Shown: positions 1 through 9,807 of the stretch, piece by piece
Numbering within the stretch: position 1 is the first letter of the stretch
Layout: every line of letters begins with the position of its first letter
Source of the DNA: Tritrichomonas musculus
Taxonomy: Eukaryota; Parabasalia; Tritrichomonadida; Tritrichomonadidae
Direction of reading: 5' to 3'
Length of the DNA: 64,000 nt
Assembly: GCA_039105265.1 (NCBI GenBank)
Contig: JAPFFF010000010.1
Coordinates: 5,022,001-5,086,000, forward strand
Notes under the pieces: model-generated
The model's input: the letters and a program-made list of their open reading frames with translations, nothing else
Told to the model about the DNA's origin: nothing
Database searches by the model: none
Translations under genes and position numbers: made by a program

Positions 1-571
1 AAAATATAAATTGGCTCATCTTCATAAAAGTATTAAAATAAATATTTTTTATAAAGTAAAATTATTTTTTACTATATTATAAAAATAACTTTAATATTTA
101 ATATATTGAAAACCAAAAAATAATCACAATACAGACCAACTTATTTTTTAAAGAATTCAATTGAAAATCATCGTTTAATTGAATTTTTATTTTTTTTTTT
201 TTTTTTTTGTTAATTTATCTATTTAATATTTTATGTAAAACTTAAATTAAAAATATATATAGTATATTAATAATAATATATATTATATATAAAAAATAAA
301 ATAATGTTTTAATAAAAATACTACTAGGATATAAAAAGTTTATTATTTCAATAAAAAAATTTAATAACTGAAAAAGTTAAAAAATTTTTAAAAATAAAAT
401 GAAATATAAACAAGTATATCTTTAGAAATTAAATGTTTTTAAAACATATAAGTATTAATATATTATTTAAATATATATACAATAATATTAAATAAAATAA
501 AATTAAATATATATCTATATAACATCAATTTTTATATAAAAAAATTATATTGCCTCTAAGCCTTGTTTTTT

Positions 572-635
572 GTATTTACAATTGTATACAACTTGTCCGT
601 TTAAAAATTACATTTGTAATTACAATTGTAAATAC
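572..635. repeat. Short hairpin (15-bp inverted repeat)
   Basis: GTATTTACAATTGTA at 572-586 is matched in inverted orientation at 621-635, leaving a 34-base loop. It could be an end of a small transposon or a simple cruciform; no target duplication was found. Confidence 0.45.
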
Positions 636-818
636 GTTATTTTCTCGATATTAGTTTTTTATTTTTATCTTGATCTACAATTATTTTTTTATATTAAAAA
701 TGTTTTAAATAATTTAAAAATAAAAAGATAAAATAGTAAAATGTTTTTCAAATTAAATAATATTATTTTTGATTCTTCATAAAATTTAAAAAAATTTATT
801 CGTATTCAAAAAGTTTCA

Positions 819-875
819 TTGATACTACAAATCAAAAAAACGTTATTTTATGAAAAAATACGTTAAAAAGACGTT
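819..875 (+). repeat. 57-bp direct repeat, copy 1
   Basis: This 57-base string is repeated without a visible difference at 2966-3022, on the far side of the foldback element. The flanks of the two copies differ. Within it, and continuing to about 903, short inverted runs around ACGTATTTTTT could form a hairpin. It is probably part of a dispersed repeat; its function is unknown. Confidence 0.7.
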
Positions 876-1144
876 CCGACTTGAAATAACGTATTTTTTT
901 CATTTTAAAATAAATCTATCTTATTATATTTTCATTTTTTTAATAAACATATTTAAATAATAAAATAGTTATACATTTCTTTATATATCTTTATATTTTA
1001 ATGTAAAAAGAAAGATCTAATGCATTCATCTAATCATTTAAAAATTTATCAATTTCGGACTATATTCATAATATAAAATAATATATAAATTAAACAACTT
1101 ATATTTCTATTAATTTTTCGAAATATTGTTTATTAATAGAGATA

Positions 1145-2286
1145 TAGGTAGGGAAAATGGTCGGGTGGTCAATTGAAAAAAGTCGGGTATTGAGCGAAAA
1201 AAGTAGAGTATGAATGGAAAAAAATAATTCTTTTTCAGAAAAAAGTAAATTAATCTTCAGAAATATTTTTTACTTCTTCAGAAATATTTTCTTCTTCTTT
1301 AGAAAAAGGTCGTTCTTTTTTAGAAATATTTTTTTCTTCTTCGGAAAAAGGTCGTTCTTTTTTAGAAATATTTTTTTCTTTTTTAGAAAATGACGAATTC
1401 ATTTTTAGAAAAAGGTCCTTCTTTTTTAGAAGTATTTTTTACTTTATTAGAAAAACGTCGAACCATGAATAGAAATCAAATTTGGGCTTTTTTAAAAAAT
1501 ACCAGTTTCTCAACTATAAAACTAAATATTATATTTTAATCGATCATCTGATTAGAAAAATTACTTTAAATATCATTATTATTTAAGGGAGGACGGACAA
1601 AAAGTCTAAAAATAAAAAGTAAAAATTCAATGAGTTTTCACAAAAATAAATAAGAAAATATAAAGATTTAAATGTTAAAATAAAGTGTAATAATAGTGTA
1701 TTTTAATAATATATGTATTACGCATATTATGTGCAGTAAAAAATTTTAGAAAAAAATATCTTTATAGGTAAGGGAAAATATATGCATTTCAATTATTTTT
1801 TTCATTCAAATTTTAAAATTTTTCAAAAAATTTTTTATTCGTAATTAAATAATAATGATATTTAAAGCAATTTTTCTAATCAGATGATCGATTAAAATAT
1901 AATATTTAGTTTTATAGTTGAGAAACTGGTATTTTTTAAAAAAGCCCAAATTTGATTTCTATTCATGGTTCGACGTTTTTCTAATAAAGTAAAAAATACT
2001 TCTAAAAAAGAAGGACCTTTTTCTAAAAATGAATTCGTCATTTTCTAAAAAAGAAAAAAATATTTCTAAAAAAGAACGACCTTTTTCCGAAGAAGAAAAA
2101 AATATTTCTAAAAAAGAACGACCTTTTTCTAAAGAAGAAGAAAATATTTCTGAAGAAGTAAAAAATATTTCTGAAGATTAATTTACTTTTTTCTGAAAAA
2201 GAATTATTTTTTTCCATTCATACTCTACTTTTTTCGCTCAATACCCGACTTTTTTCAATTGACCACCCGACCATTTTCCCTACCTA
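1145..2286. mobile_element. Foldback element with 442-bp terminal inverted repeats and TA target duplication
   Basis: The arms at 1145-1586 and 1845-2286 are each 442 bp and are near-perfect inverted copies (one clear mismatch seen near the inner end). The spacer is 258 bp (1587-1844). Termini read TAGGTAGGGAAAATGG inward, and TA flanks both sides (1143-1144, 2287-2288), the duplication typical of the Tc1/mariner superfamily. The spacer contains a further terminus-like string, TATAGGTAAGGGAAAAT at 1763-1779. Each arm carries 42-bp repeats; on the plus strand of the right arm these read as decayed 14-residue peptide repeats of the type KNISKKERPFSEEE. No transposase is present, so it is non-autonomous. 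Confidence 0.85.
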
Positions 2287-2288
2287 TA

Positions 2289-3858
2289 AATGTATAATAT
2301 ATCAAAAAATGGGAGAAATTTGTTTTTGTTTTTTCTCTTTGAATCTTGGATATATTTATATGTTTAAGCATTTTAAAAGAATTTAATTTTTTAATATAAT
2401 ATAATCAATTAATTTATTCTAAATTATAGCGATTTAATATTAAGATATAAACTTAATTTTTTTTAGAAATAATATTCTCAAAAAGTTAATTTTAAAGTTT
2501 ATTCTATATACGAAAACTTCCAAAAAAAAGAAAATTTCACTTTAAAATGCATAATAATAAAATATCAATACTAATTATTTTTAATTTTCATATTTAATGT
2601 TGAAAATTTAAGTAAAATGGACTATATATAATAATTCATTTCGATGTTTTGAAAAAAATACTCAATATCCATTTATTTCCAGACAATTAGAGCAACTATA
2701 ATATTGTTAATTCGTTTTAAATGAGTTTTTAGAAGTTTCAAATAGAATGATAAATACTATATTTCTCTCAAAATTTTGAATGATATTCCTTTCAATTTTA
2801 TATTATAAGATTAAAATATGATTATCTTTAAATATAAATAAATATTTAATAATCGTATCGGTGTAATTAAAGATAATCTTATATAATTAAACATATCATA
2901 ATATGATTAAATAAAAAACCTATTAAGTCCCAAAAAGTCCCAGCATATTGAGTCGGGACCCATCTTTGATACTACAAATCAAAAAAACGTTATTTTATGA
3001 AAAAATACGTTAAAAAGACGTTTATAGTATTTGTGATGTAAAAAAAATAAGGCCTAATTGCCTCTCAATTAAAAAACATTTTTTATTCAGAAAAATAAAA
3101 ATAGAAATATCTCAAAAATAAGAGTATATAATTCTTATCCATTAAAGTAAATTCTTAGTATCAAAATAAAAATAAAGAAAATATGATCAAAATTACAATA
3201 TTTCGTCAATTTCTCTACATGAATACCTCTTTTTTATTTGAATCGAATTTTTCCACAACAATTCCTCTGCAATCTTATGATTAGAGTTTTTTAATCATAA
3301 TAATATTTGGTAATAATTAAAACATAGGATTTTGAAAAGAGATTCACAGTAATATTTTTCAAATTAAAATCTGGTAATTCAAAAATTTAATATTTTTCAA
3401 CCGTTCATTCATTAATTTCTTATTTATAACTAAAATAATATTTTCTTATTTGTATGTTGATTTATACTCCTATTTTCAAGATATCAGGAGGGACAATTGT
3501 TTACAGTAAGGTTGTAAAATTCCTCTTTTATTCAAATTATTTTATTTTACTATAAAATTCTTTCAAAGTCATCAATCAAAAGATGTAATGTTTTTTCTTG
3601 GCATAAAATGAGAAATTAATTCAAAATAATTCCAAAGTTAATGAGCTAAAACTTTCAACCTCAAAATTTAAATCACCATTCACCAATATTTGACTTAAAT
3701 TAAGATTTTAATTGACATTATTATTCCATAGTTATTTTAATATTTAAGATAAAAATTATATATTATTATTTTCATTTACATTTTAAGATATATAAACAAA
3801 AATAAATGTTATTTTGATTTTGACTTTTCATAGATCTCATAGAAAAGAAGAAAATCAA
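2289..3858. other. Intergenic region upstream of the BspA-like gene
   Basis: No gene is seen. It holds copy 2 of the 57-bp repeat (2966-3022). The last bases before the start codon include TTTTCATAGATCTCAT, in which TCAT resembles the trichomonad initiator core; this is weak evidence for a promoter. Confidence 0.5.
2966..3022 (+). repeat. 57-bp direct repeat, copy 2
   Basis: This is the second copy of the 57-base string found at 819-875, in the same orientation and about 2.1 kb away. The sequence on either side is unrelated to that of copy 1. Confidence 0.7.
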
Positions 3859-6525
3859 ATGATTTATAAAGAAAATCGATTATCATTTGAATTAAATGAT
3901 TCTAATCTTACTGCTGAAGTCACTAAGTCTCCTGATGCAAAAGGAGATATTTTTATTCCACGTTCAATCAGATATCAATCAAAAGATTATCTCGTTATAT
4001 CAATTCAAAAAAAATCCTTTAAAAACAATAATTATATTTTTTCAATTGACTTTCCAGAAGATTCATTAATACGTAAAATTGGTAAAAAAGCATTTTCTTA
4101 TTCATCACTTGAAAGAATTAAAATACCAGATAGTCTTGAAGATCTTGAAGAAGGATGGTGTGATGAAACCTCATATCTGACACAAATTTCGCTTCATCCA
4201 AACAATAAACGTTATAAATTTCTAAATAATGATAAACAAATAATAATTAGTAAATCAGATATAGATAATAATGAATACGATACCCTTATTTTTGCATGTC
4301 GTAATATCAAAAAAGTTTTTATCCCATCAACAATTAAGCACATTAGCTCAAGTGCTTTTCAACATTGTCAAATTAGAATTATTGAATATGATGATAACTC
4401 ACAACTTGAAACAATAGGCAAAAAAGTATTTGGATATACCAAGATAAAAAATATATTTATACCAGCCAAGTTAAAACATGTTGACACAGACTGGCTTTCA
4501 GAAATATGGCAAAATATTGATATTTCAATTTCACCTGAAAATAAAGTATTCAAATATATTGATAACAAAATGATCGTTGCCAAATCGAATCCTGATGGAG
4601 ACGAATTTGACATCCTTGTTTTTGCCCATCATTCCGTCACCAGTGTAACAATACCATCGTCAATTAAGACGATTAATTCAAATTCATTTTTTCACTGCAA
4701 TGGATTGAATTCAATTGAATTTTCTGAGGATTCAGAATTAACAATAATTAATGAATGTGCATTTTGTTGGACTGGCATTAAAAGCATCACAATTCCCGCA
4801 ACCGTCAAATTTATCGGTAAAGAAGCTTTTTCAGAAATCCGATCACTTAAAACCGTTATTTTCCCACAAAATTCACAATTGAGAGTGATTTCAAGAAGAG
4901 CGTTCGGTAACTCAAAAATTGAAAGCATCACAATTCCATCAAAAGTTGAGCTTTTTGAGAGCGTGTTTCATTTTGTTGACACTCTGAATAAAATTGAAAT
5001 TTCAAAAGAAAATAAAAATTTTAAATTTCTCGACAATGAAGAAAAGGTTGTCATCGGGAAGTCTGATCCAGCAAGTAATAATTATGATGTTATTTTATTA
5101 GCGTGTCGAGATATCAAAGAAGTATTCATTCCATCGTCAATCACCAAAATTTCACCTCATGCTTTTAGTCAGTGTCAAAGGCTTCAAAAAGTTGAATTCT
5201 CTGAAAATTCACAACTGGAAACGATAGGAAAGCATGCCTTTTCTAACTGTCCAATTGAGGTGATCAAGCTTCCTTCATCTGTCAAGTGCCTCGATTCCTA
5301 TTGTTTCTCACAATGTAATCAATTGAAAAGTATTGAAATTTCAGAGGATTCAGAATTGCTCTCAATTGGTTTGTGGGCATTTCATAACACATTGATTGAA
5401 AATATTTTCATCCCTCCAAAACTTCAAAGCTTGGAAGACAGATGGTTTGACGGTTTGGCCATGTTAAAAAGCATTGAAATTTCACCTAAAAACGATCATT
5501 TTGGATTCATTGATCAAGAACACAAAATATTTGGCGGAAAGTCAGACATCAACAATGAGTCTTATGATATTCTTCATTTTGTACTCAATGGTATTGAAAA
5601 AGTGGAAATACCTTCATTTGTCAAGCAAATAAAAACGTATTCGTTCTTTTGGTGTAAACAATTGAAAAATGTCACTTTTTCACAAGACTCTCAATTGGAA
5701 GTAATCGAGAATGACTCGTTCTGTGGAACTTGGATCGAAGAGATTTCAATACCTTCAAAGGTGAAATATATTGGCCAAAATATTTTTGGTACTTGTTATA
5801 TTCTCAGAAAAATTGAATTCTCAGAAAATTCAGAGCTAACGTATTTTAGTAAAGAAATGTTTGACTCATCGTCAGTTGAAAAAATATCAATTCCATCCAA
5901 AATAAAAGAGCTTAAAAATGGCTGGTGTTCCTTCACCCCTAGTTTGAATGAAATTGAATTGTCAAGTGAAAATAAATGTTTTTCATATCTTGACAATGAA
6001 AAGAAAATAATTGTTGGCAAATCAAATGAGAAGAATGATTTTTATGACATTCTTGTTTTTGTTTGTCGTGATGTCAAAAAAGTGACAATTCCATCGACAA
6101 TTAAATACATCAGTTCATTTTGTTTTTATATGTGTCAGATTGATCACATAAAAATTCCAAAAAGTGTCACCCACATCGAAGATAATGCATTTTGTGGATG
6201 CAGCATTTTGAAAACAATTGATTTTGAATGTGGTTCTGACGAGATCGTTGTCGACGATTGTGCTTTCAGATCTTCTTTGATTGAAAATATCGTCTTTCCA
6301 TCAAAAAGTTCACAAATTAATTTGTTGGCTTTTTCATGTTGTGATAATTTGTCATCAATCGAGTTTCTGGGTGAAGAAGTTTTTGTCAGTGGTTTCTTTG
6401 ATATTTCGAGCGTTGTCGTCCTTGCACTGCCAAATGCAAAAACATTCTATTGTGGAAAAAATTTCTATTCGTTTTCATCATCCAATTTTCTATTTTTTAT
6501 CAATCATGATGCAAATATAATATGA
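3859..6525 (+). CDS. BspA-like leucine-rich-repeat protein
   Basis: This 888-residue protein is built almost wholly from LRR_5 (BspA/TpLRR) units. The recurring pattern is I-P-x-x-v-x-x-I-x-x-x-A-F-x-x-C/S-x-x-L-x-x-I-x-F-x-x-x-S-x-L-x-x-I. The order is interrupted by a spacer module that recurs about five times (for example S-x-x-N-K-x-F-x-F-L-D-N-x-x-K followed by V-G-K-S-D and YDIL-F), so a larger block of roughly 150 residues is itself repeated. The open frame begins upstream at a TTG; the first ATG, at 3859, is taken as the start. BspA-like proteins are a very large family in trichomonads and many are surface proteins, but no signal peptide or membrane anchor is visible here, so location is unknown. 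The repeat family is certain, the role is not. Confidence 0.9.
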   Translation: MIYKENRLSFELNDSNLTAEVTKSPDAKGDIFIPRSIRYQSKDYLVISIQKKSFKNNNYIFSIDFPEDSLIRKIGKKAFSYSSLERIKIPDSLEDLEEGWCDETSYLTQISLHPNNKRYKFLNNDKQIIISKSDIDNNEYDTLIFACRNIKKVFIPSTIKHISSSAFQHCQIRIIEYDDNSQLETIGKKVFGYTKIKNIFIPAKLKHVDTDWLSEIWQNIDISISPENKVFKYIDNKMIVAKSNPDGDEFDILVFAHHSVTSVTIPSSIKTINSNSFFHCNGLNSIEFSEDSELTIINECAFCWTGIKSITIPATVKFIGKEAFSEIRSLKTVIFPQNSQLRVISRRAFGNSKIESITIPSKVELFESVFHFVDTLNKIEISKENKNFKFLDNEEKVVIGKSDPASNNYDVILLACRDIKEVFIPSSITKISPHAFSQCQRLQKVEFSENSQLETIGKHAFSNCPIEVIKLPSSVKCLDSYCFSQCNQLKSIEISEDSELLSIGLWAFHNTLIENIFIPPKLQSLEDRWFDGLAMLKSIEISPKNDHFGFIDQEHKIFGGKSDINNESYDILHFVLNGIEKVEIPSFVKQIKTYSFFWCKQLKNVTFSQDSQLEVIENDSFCGTWIEEISIPSKVKYIGQNIFGTCYILRKIEFSENSELTYFSKEMFDSSSVEKISIPSKIKELKNGWCSFTPSLNEIELSSENKCFSYLDNEKKIIVGKSNEKNDFYDILVFVCRDVKKVTIPSTIKYISSFCFYMCQIDHIKIPKSVTHIEDNAFCGCSILKTIDFECGSDEIVVDDCAFRSSLIENIVFPSKSSQINLLAFSCCDNLSSIEFLGEEVFVSGFFDISSVVVLALPNAKTFYCGKNFYSFSSSNFLFFINHDANII

Positions 6526-7367
6526 AATATAACTGTATTTGCAAAATCTGGGCTCATCAAAAACAAAAAAATTAATTTAAGGGCATAGTTAGTTTTTCTA
6601 AATTTTGAATAGTTTATTCATTGAAAAAGTTCAAAGGAAAAAACGTTGTCATTGAAATTTGACGGCTTCAAATTTGATGGCTCCAATTTTTTTTTTTTAA
6701 ATATCAATTCATATTATTTGATTTGTGAAAACACATACAAAAAATTGATAATTCATTCAAACCATTCAAATTTTAAAATCATAAAAGAATTAATTATCAG
6801 CAAATTGTTTTAATAGTGAAAGGCTCTAATTGAATGAAAAAGCAATATTCTTGTTGTTTCCAATCAATTTACGGAAGTACGAATCGAACAAGATAAACTT
6901 AAAATTATCAATGAAAATATTCAAAAAAATTGACATTCAGACAATTTCCTTGTTTTATGTTCAAGTAAATCATAATAATTTGATGAACGAAATTTTTTTC
7001 CACCTTTCTTCATGAAGAAAAATATATTTTTATTTTTTACTTTTTTTCAAATAAAGCATAGAATTTTTGTTTCCAATATAAACAAGTTAAATGCTTCAAT
7101 AATTAAATATTAAATTAAAAATTATTATTAAAACAAATAATGATCAAGTGTAATAGATAAATATTGAGAGAAACATTTATATTAATAAATATTTTTGTTT
7201 ATAAACAAAAATTATTTTATATTTTTTCTTTTATTTATTTTATTGAACATTCAAAAAGTTTGAAATACGAGTTCATCCTTAATAAAAATTTTTAAAAAAA
7301 AATCCAATTTTTTAAAATTTTTTTAAAAATGAAAAAAAAAAAAAAAAGTGAAGTTAATGAATATTGT
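6526..7367. other. Intergenic region between convergent genes
   Basis: This is AT-rich sequence between the 3' ends of the BspA-like gene and the kinase-LRR gene. A 61-codon open frame at 6830-7015 shows no family resemblance and is not called. No repeat of note was seen. Confidence 0.5.
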
Positions 7368-9656
7368 TTAATCAGTCCTTGAAATTGTCGCCTTTTCATT
7401 GATTCCTGCATTTTCCAATTGCAATGATGAAGGTGCAAAAATCTGGGTAAGTGATGAACAGCCCGCAAATGCGTTTTTTCCAACTTTTTGCACTGAATCA
7501 GGAATTGTCACTGATGTAATTGACAAGCAGCCAGCGAAAGCCCGATCGCCAATTTCTGTCAAAGTAGATGGCAAGTTTATATGATGCAAGACAGCGCAGT
7601 TTTCAAACGCACTTTCTCCAATTGACTCAACCGAATCCAAATTCAGAATGAACTTCAATGCTGTGCAGCCGAAGAAAGCAAAAGAATCAATTTTTTTGAT
7701 GTTTTTGTTGAACAAGATCTGTCTCAGTGACGAACATTGATAAAATGTTTTTTTGCCGATAGAATTAGGTGAATTAAAGGTCAAATATTCAATTACCTTA
7801 TTTTGCATGAAAGTTTGATTTGACTCTTTGAATTCGTTAATTATCAATGAAATTCTTAACTTCGGCATTTCAACTTTTTTGATATTTGTAATGGCCTCAA
7901 AAATTAAATAGAAAAGGTCAAATGGATATCGTAGCTCAAACGATACAGGCTGACTGAATTGTTTCAATAAGTTGATGAATTCAGACGAATTCAAAACTTT
8001 GTTGTTGTAAAGTGTCTCAACAGCAGAAGGACTCAAGATGAATACAAAGTTTTTGTCTGAATCTCCATTTTTCAGACAGTCAAACGGATGATTGGTACTG
8101 TTGGCGGTTATTCTGAAAAAGTGGACTTCTTCAGAATATTCAACAAAATTCATCAAAAACAGCAAAAGTTTGTTAATGTTGTCAAAAACTGGATTGGTAC
8201 CATAGAAAAGAATTTTTGAAAAGAAAGAAGGCCTGTTGCTCTTTATTATTCCGTCAATAAATTCTTGCTGCTCCTTCAACGAAAGTGAATTAAATTGACG
8301 AATTGTTATCATTTTCTCTTGTTCTTGAGAATTACAATTGTTGTTGTTGTTGTTGTTGTTGTTTTCAACTTGTTCTTGATCTTTTGTTTCTTCAGGAGAA
8401 TCGGTGGAAGAGCTGTCAGTATTGCTTATCTTGAGGTTGTTTTCTTTGATGATTATGTTGAGCCATTTCATGACTTCATTATTGAGAGCTGTCAATTGTT
8501 CGTTCTTGATTTTCATATTGGACAATTCAGCATCATATTTTTTCCTCAGTTCATCATTTTCTTTCTTTAACAGTTCATTTTCTTTTTCAATTGATTCCAA
8601 CCGTTGCATGACTTTTTCAATGTCTTCTGAATTATTTGAATTGAATGAAATATTTGAGTTTTCATTCAAATCGTCAACATAATTCATGATTTCATCAGCA
8701 TCGACGCCTTCCAAGTAAAACTTGTTCACGTCGTCGTCATCTTCGTCATCTTGTGATGAAATGTCATAAATTGAGTCCTCAATATTGTATGCCAACTTTT
8801 TGAATATCTCCTCAAAAGTGGGTCTATCGTTTGGGTCCCCTGACCAGCATTGTTCAATCAACTTTTTCAATGATCCTTTAACAGGTATGGTGAACTCTGG
8901 ACGATAGTTTTCTTGGATGACTTTGACACTGAATGCAAAGTTGTCAATTTTACGTCTCTGAAAAAGTGGATACGGTTCTAAATCAGTGATAACTTCATAC
9001 ATGAGAATGCCAAACGAATAAACGTCCGCTTTTCCGTTGTACTTCCTCCCAGCAATAACTTCAGGTGCCATGTAAACTGAGGTGCCGCATGAAATTGAAT
9101 GGGATATCGTGGAAATTGTATCGCATATCTTTGAAAGGCCAAAATCTGTAATAAGTGGATGTAAATTGTCATCAAGTAAAATATTGTCCGGCTTGAGATC
9201 ACGATGAATCGTGTTGTTTTTGTGTAAAAGCATCATACCGCGGGCAATCCCAATTAATATAATTTGTCGTGTTGTATTATCATAAATATTGTCTAATAAC
9301 CCTTTTCTGGAATTTGAGATTAGTTCTGACAATGATCCTTTCTTCGAAAATTGCATTATCATTGTAACATTGTCGGAATCTTTAAAATCTGTTAAAGAGT
9401 ACCCTATGAGCTTGATAATAGTAGGATGCTGAAGACGAATCATAATGCCAATTTCTCTATTAACCATTTTCTTGTATCTTTCGCTGGACTCGTGGTTGTT
9501 TAAGACTTTTGCAGCATAAATTTCACCCGTATTCTGATCTTGAACCTGTAGAACTGATCCATACCCACCTCTTTTAATTTCCTGTAAAACCTTATAATTT
9601 TTTAGGTCGATGATATACTTATTTTTGTTGGGATGGTTTAGACTGATGTTTTGCAT
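7368..9656 (-). CDS. Protein kinase with coiled coil and C-terminal BspA-type LRRs
   Basis: 762 residues. The N-terminal kinase domain (about 20-290) has the glycine loop RGGYGS, the ATP lysine in YAAKVL, the catalytic loop HRDLKPDN, DFG, and CGTSVYMAPE in the activation segment, so it should be active; the style is that of trichomonad TKL-like kinases. An acidic stretch and a coiled coil (about 350-410, rich in KENELLKKEN heptads) lead to an Asn run (nine or more N) and a middle region of unknown fold. LRR_5 units occupy about 625-755 (SIGKKTFYQCSSLRQI, IGESAFENC, IGDRAFAGC, VGKNAFAGCSSL). The start ATG is 152 bp from the divergent start of the neighbour at 9808. The combination suggests that BspA-type repeats act as a docking or localisation module; that is inference. 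Confidence 0.9.
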   Translation of the reverse strand: MQNISLNHPNKNKYIIDLKNYKVLQEIKRGGYGSVLQVQDQNTGEIYAAKVLNNHESSERYKKMVNREIGIMIRLQHPTIIKLIGYSLTDFKDSDNVTMIMQFSKKGSLSELISNSRKGLLDNIYDNTTRQIILIGIARGMMLLHKNNTIHRDLKPDNILLDDNLHPLITDFGLSKICDTISTISHSISCGTSVYMAPEVIAGRKYNGKADVYSFGILMYEVITDLEPYPLFQRRKIDNFAFSVKVIQENYRPEFTIPVKGSLKKLIEQCWSGDPNDRPTFEEIFKKLAYNIEDSIYDISSQDDEDDDDVNKFYLEGVDADEIMNYVDDLNENSNISFNSNNSEDIEKVMQRLESIEKENELLKKENDELRKKYDAELSNMKIKNEQLTALNNEVMKWLNIIIKENNLKISNTDSSSTDSPEETKDQEQVENNNNNNNNNCNSQEQEKMITIRQFNSLSLKEQQEFIDGIIKSNRPSFFSKILFYGTNPVFDNINKLLLFLMNFVEYSEEVHFFRITANSTNHPFDCLKNGDSDKNFVFILSPSAVETLYNNKVLNSSEFINLLKQFSQPVSFELRYPFDLFYLIFEAITNIKKVEMPKLRISLIINEFKESNQTFMQNKVIEYLTFNSPNSIGKKTFYQCSSLRQILFNKNIKKIDSFAFFGCTALKFILNLDSVESIGESAFENCAVLHHINLPSTLTEIGDRAFAGCLSITSVTIPDSVQKVGKNAFAGCSSLTQIFAPSSLQLENAGINEKATISRTD

Positions 9657-9807
9657 TGATAATTCAAATATTTGGTAGTAACGGTCGCCAGTTTTGAATC
9701 ACAAAAAAAATAATTATTTCAATTTCCTTCAATATAAATATAAAAATATAAAAATGTAACCATATTTGCTTTTTCGACAAAAAGAGACGGTAAAACGCCT
9801 TGCCACA
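9657..9807. promoter_or_regulatory. Short divergent promoter region
   Basis: These 151 bp separate two head-to-head start codons (9656 minus, 9808 plus), so both promoters must lie here or overlap the genes. No M3/M5-type motif is evident. Short 5' UTRs, as in other trichomonads, are assumed. Confidence 0.5.

Larger units (their letters stand above)
1..1142. other. Gene-free AT-rich region
   Basis: No convincing coding region is seen. It contains homopolymer runs, a hairpin at 572-635 and the first copy of a 57-bp direct repeat (819-875). Nothing else is recognised. Confidence 0.6.

Noticed and set aside
6830-7015. 61-residue open frame after the BspA-like gene
   Set aside because: AT-driven composition, no family pattern, no promoter or context.
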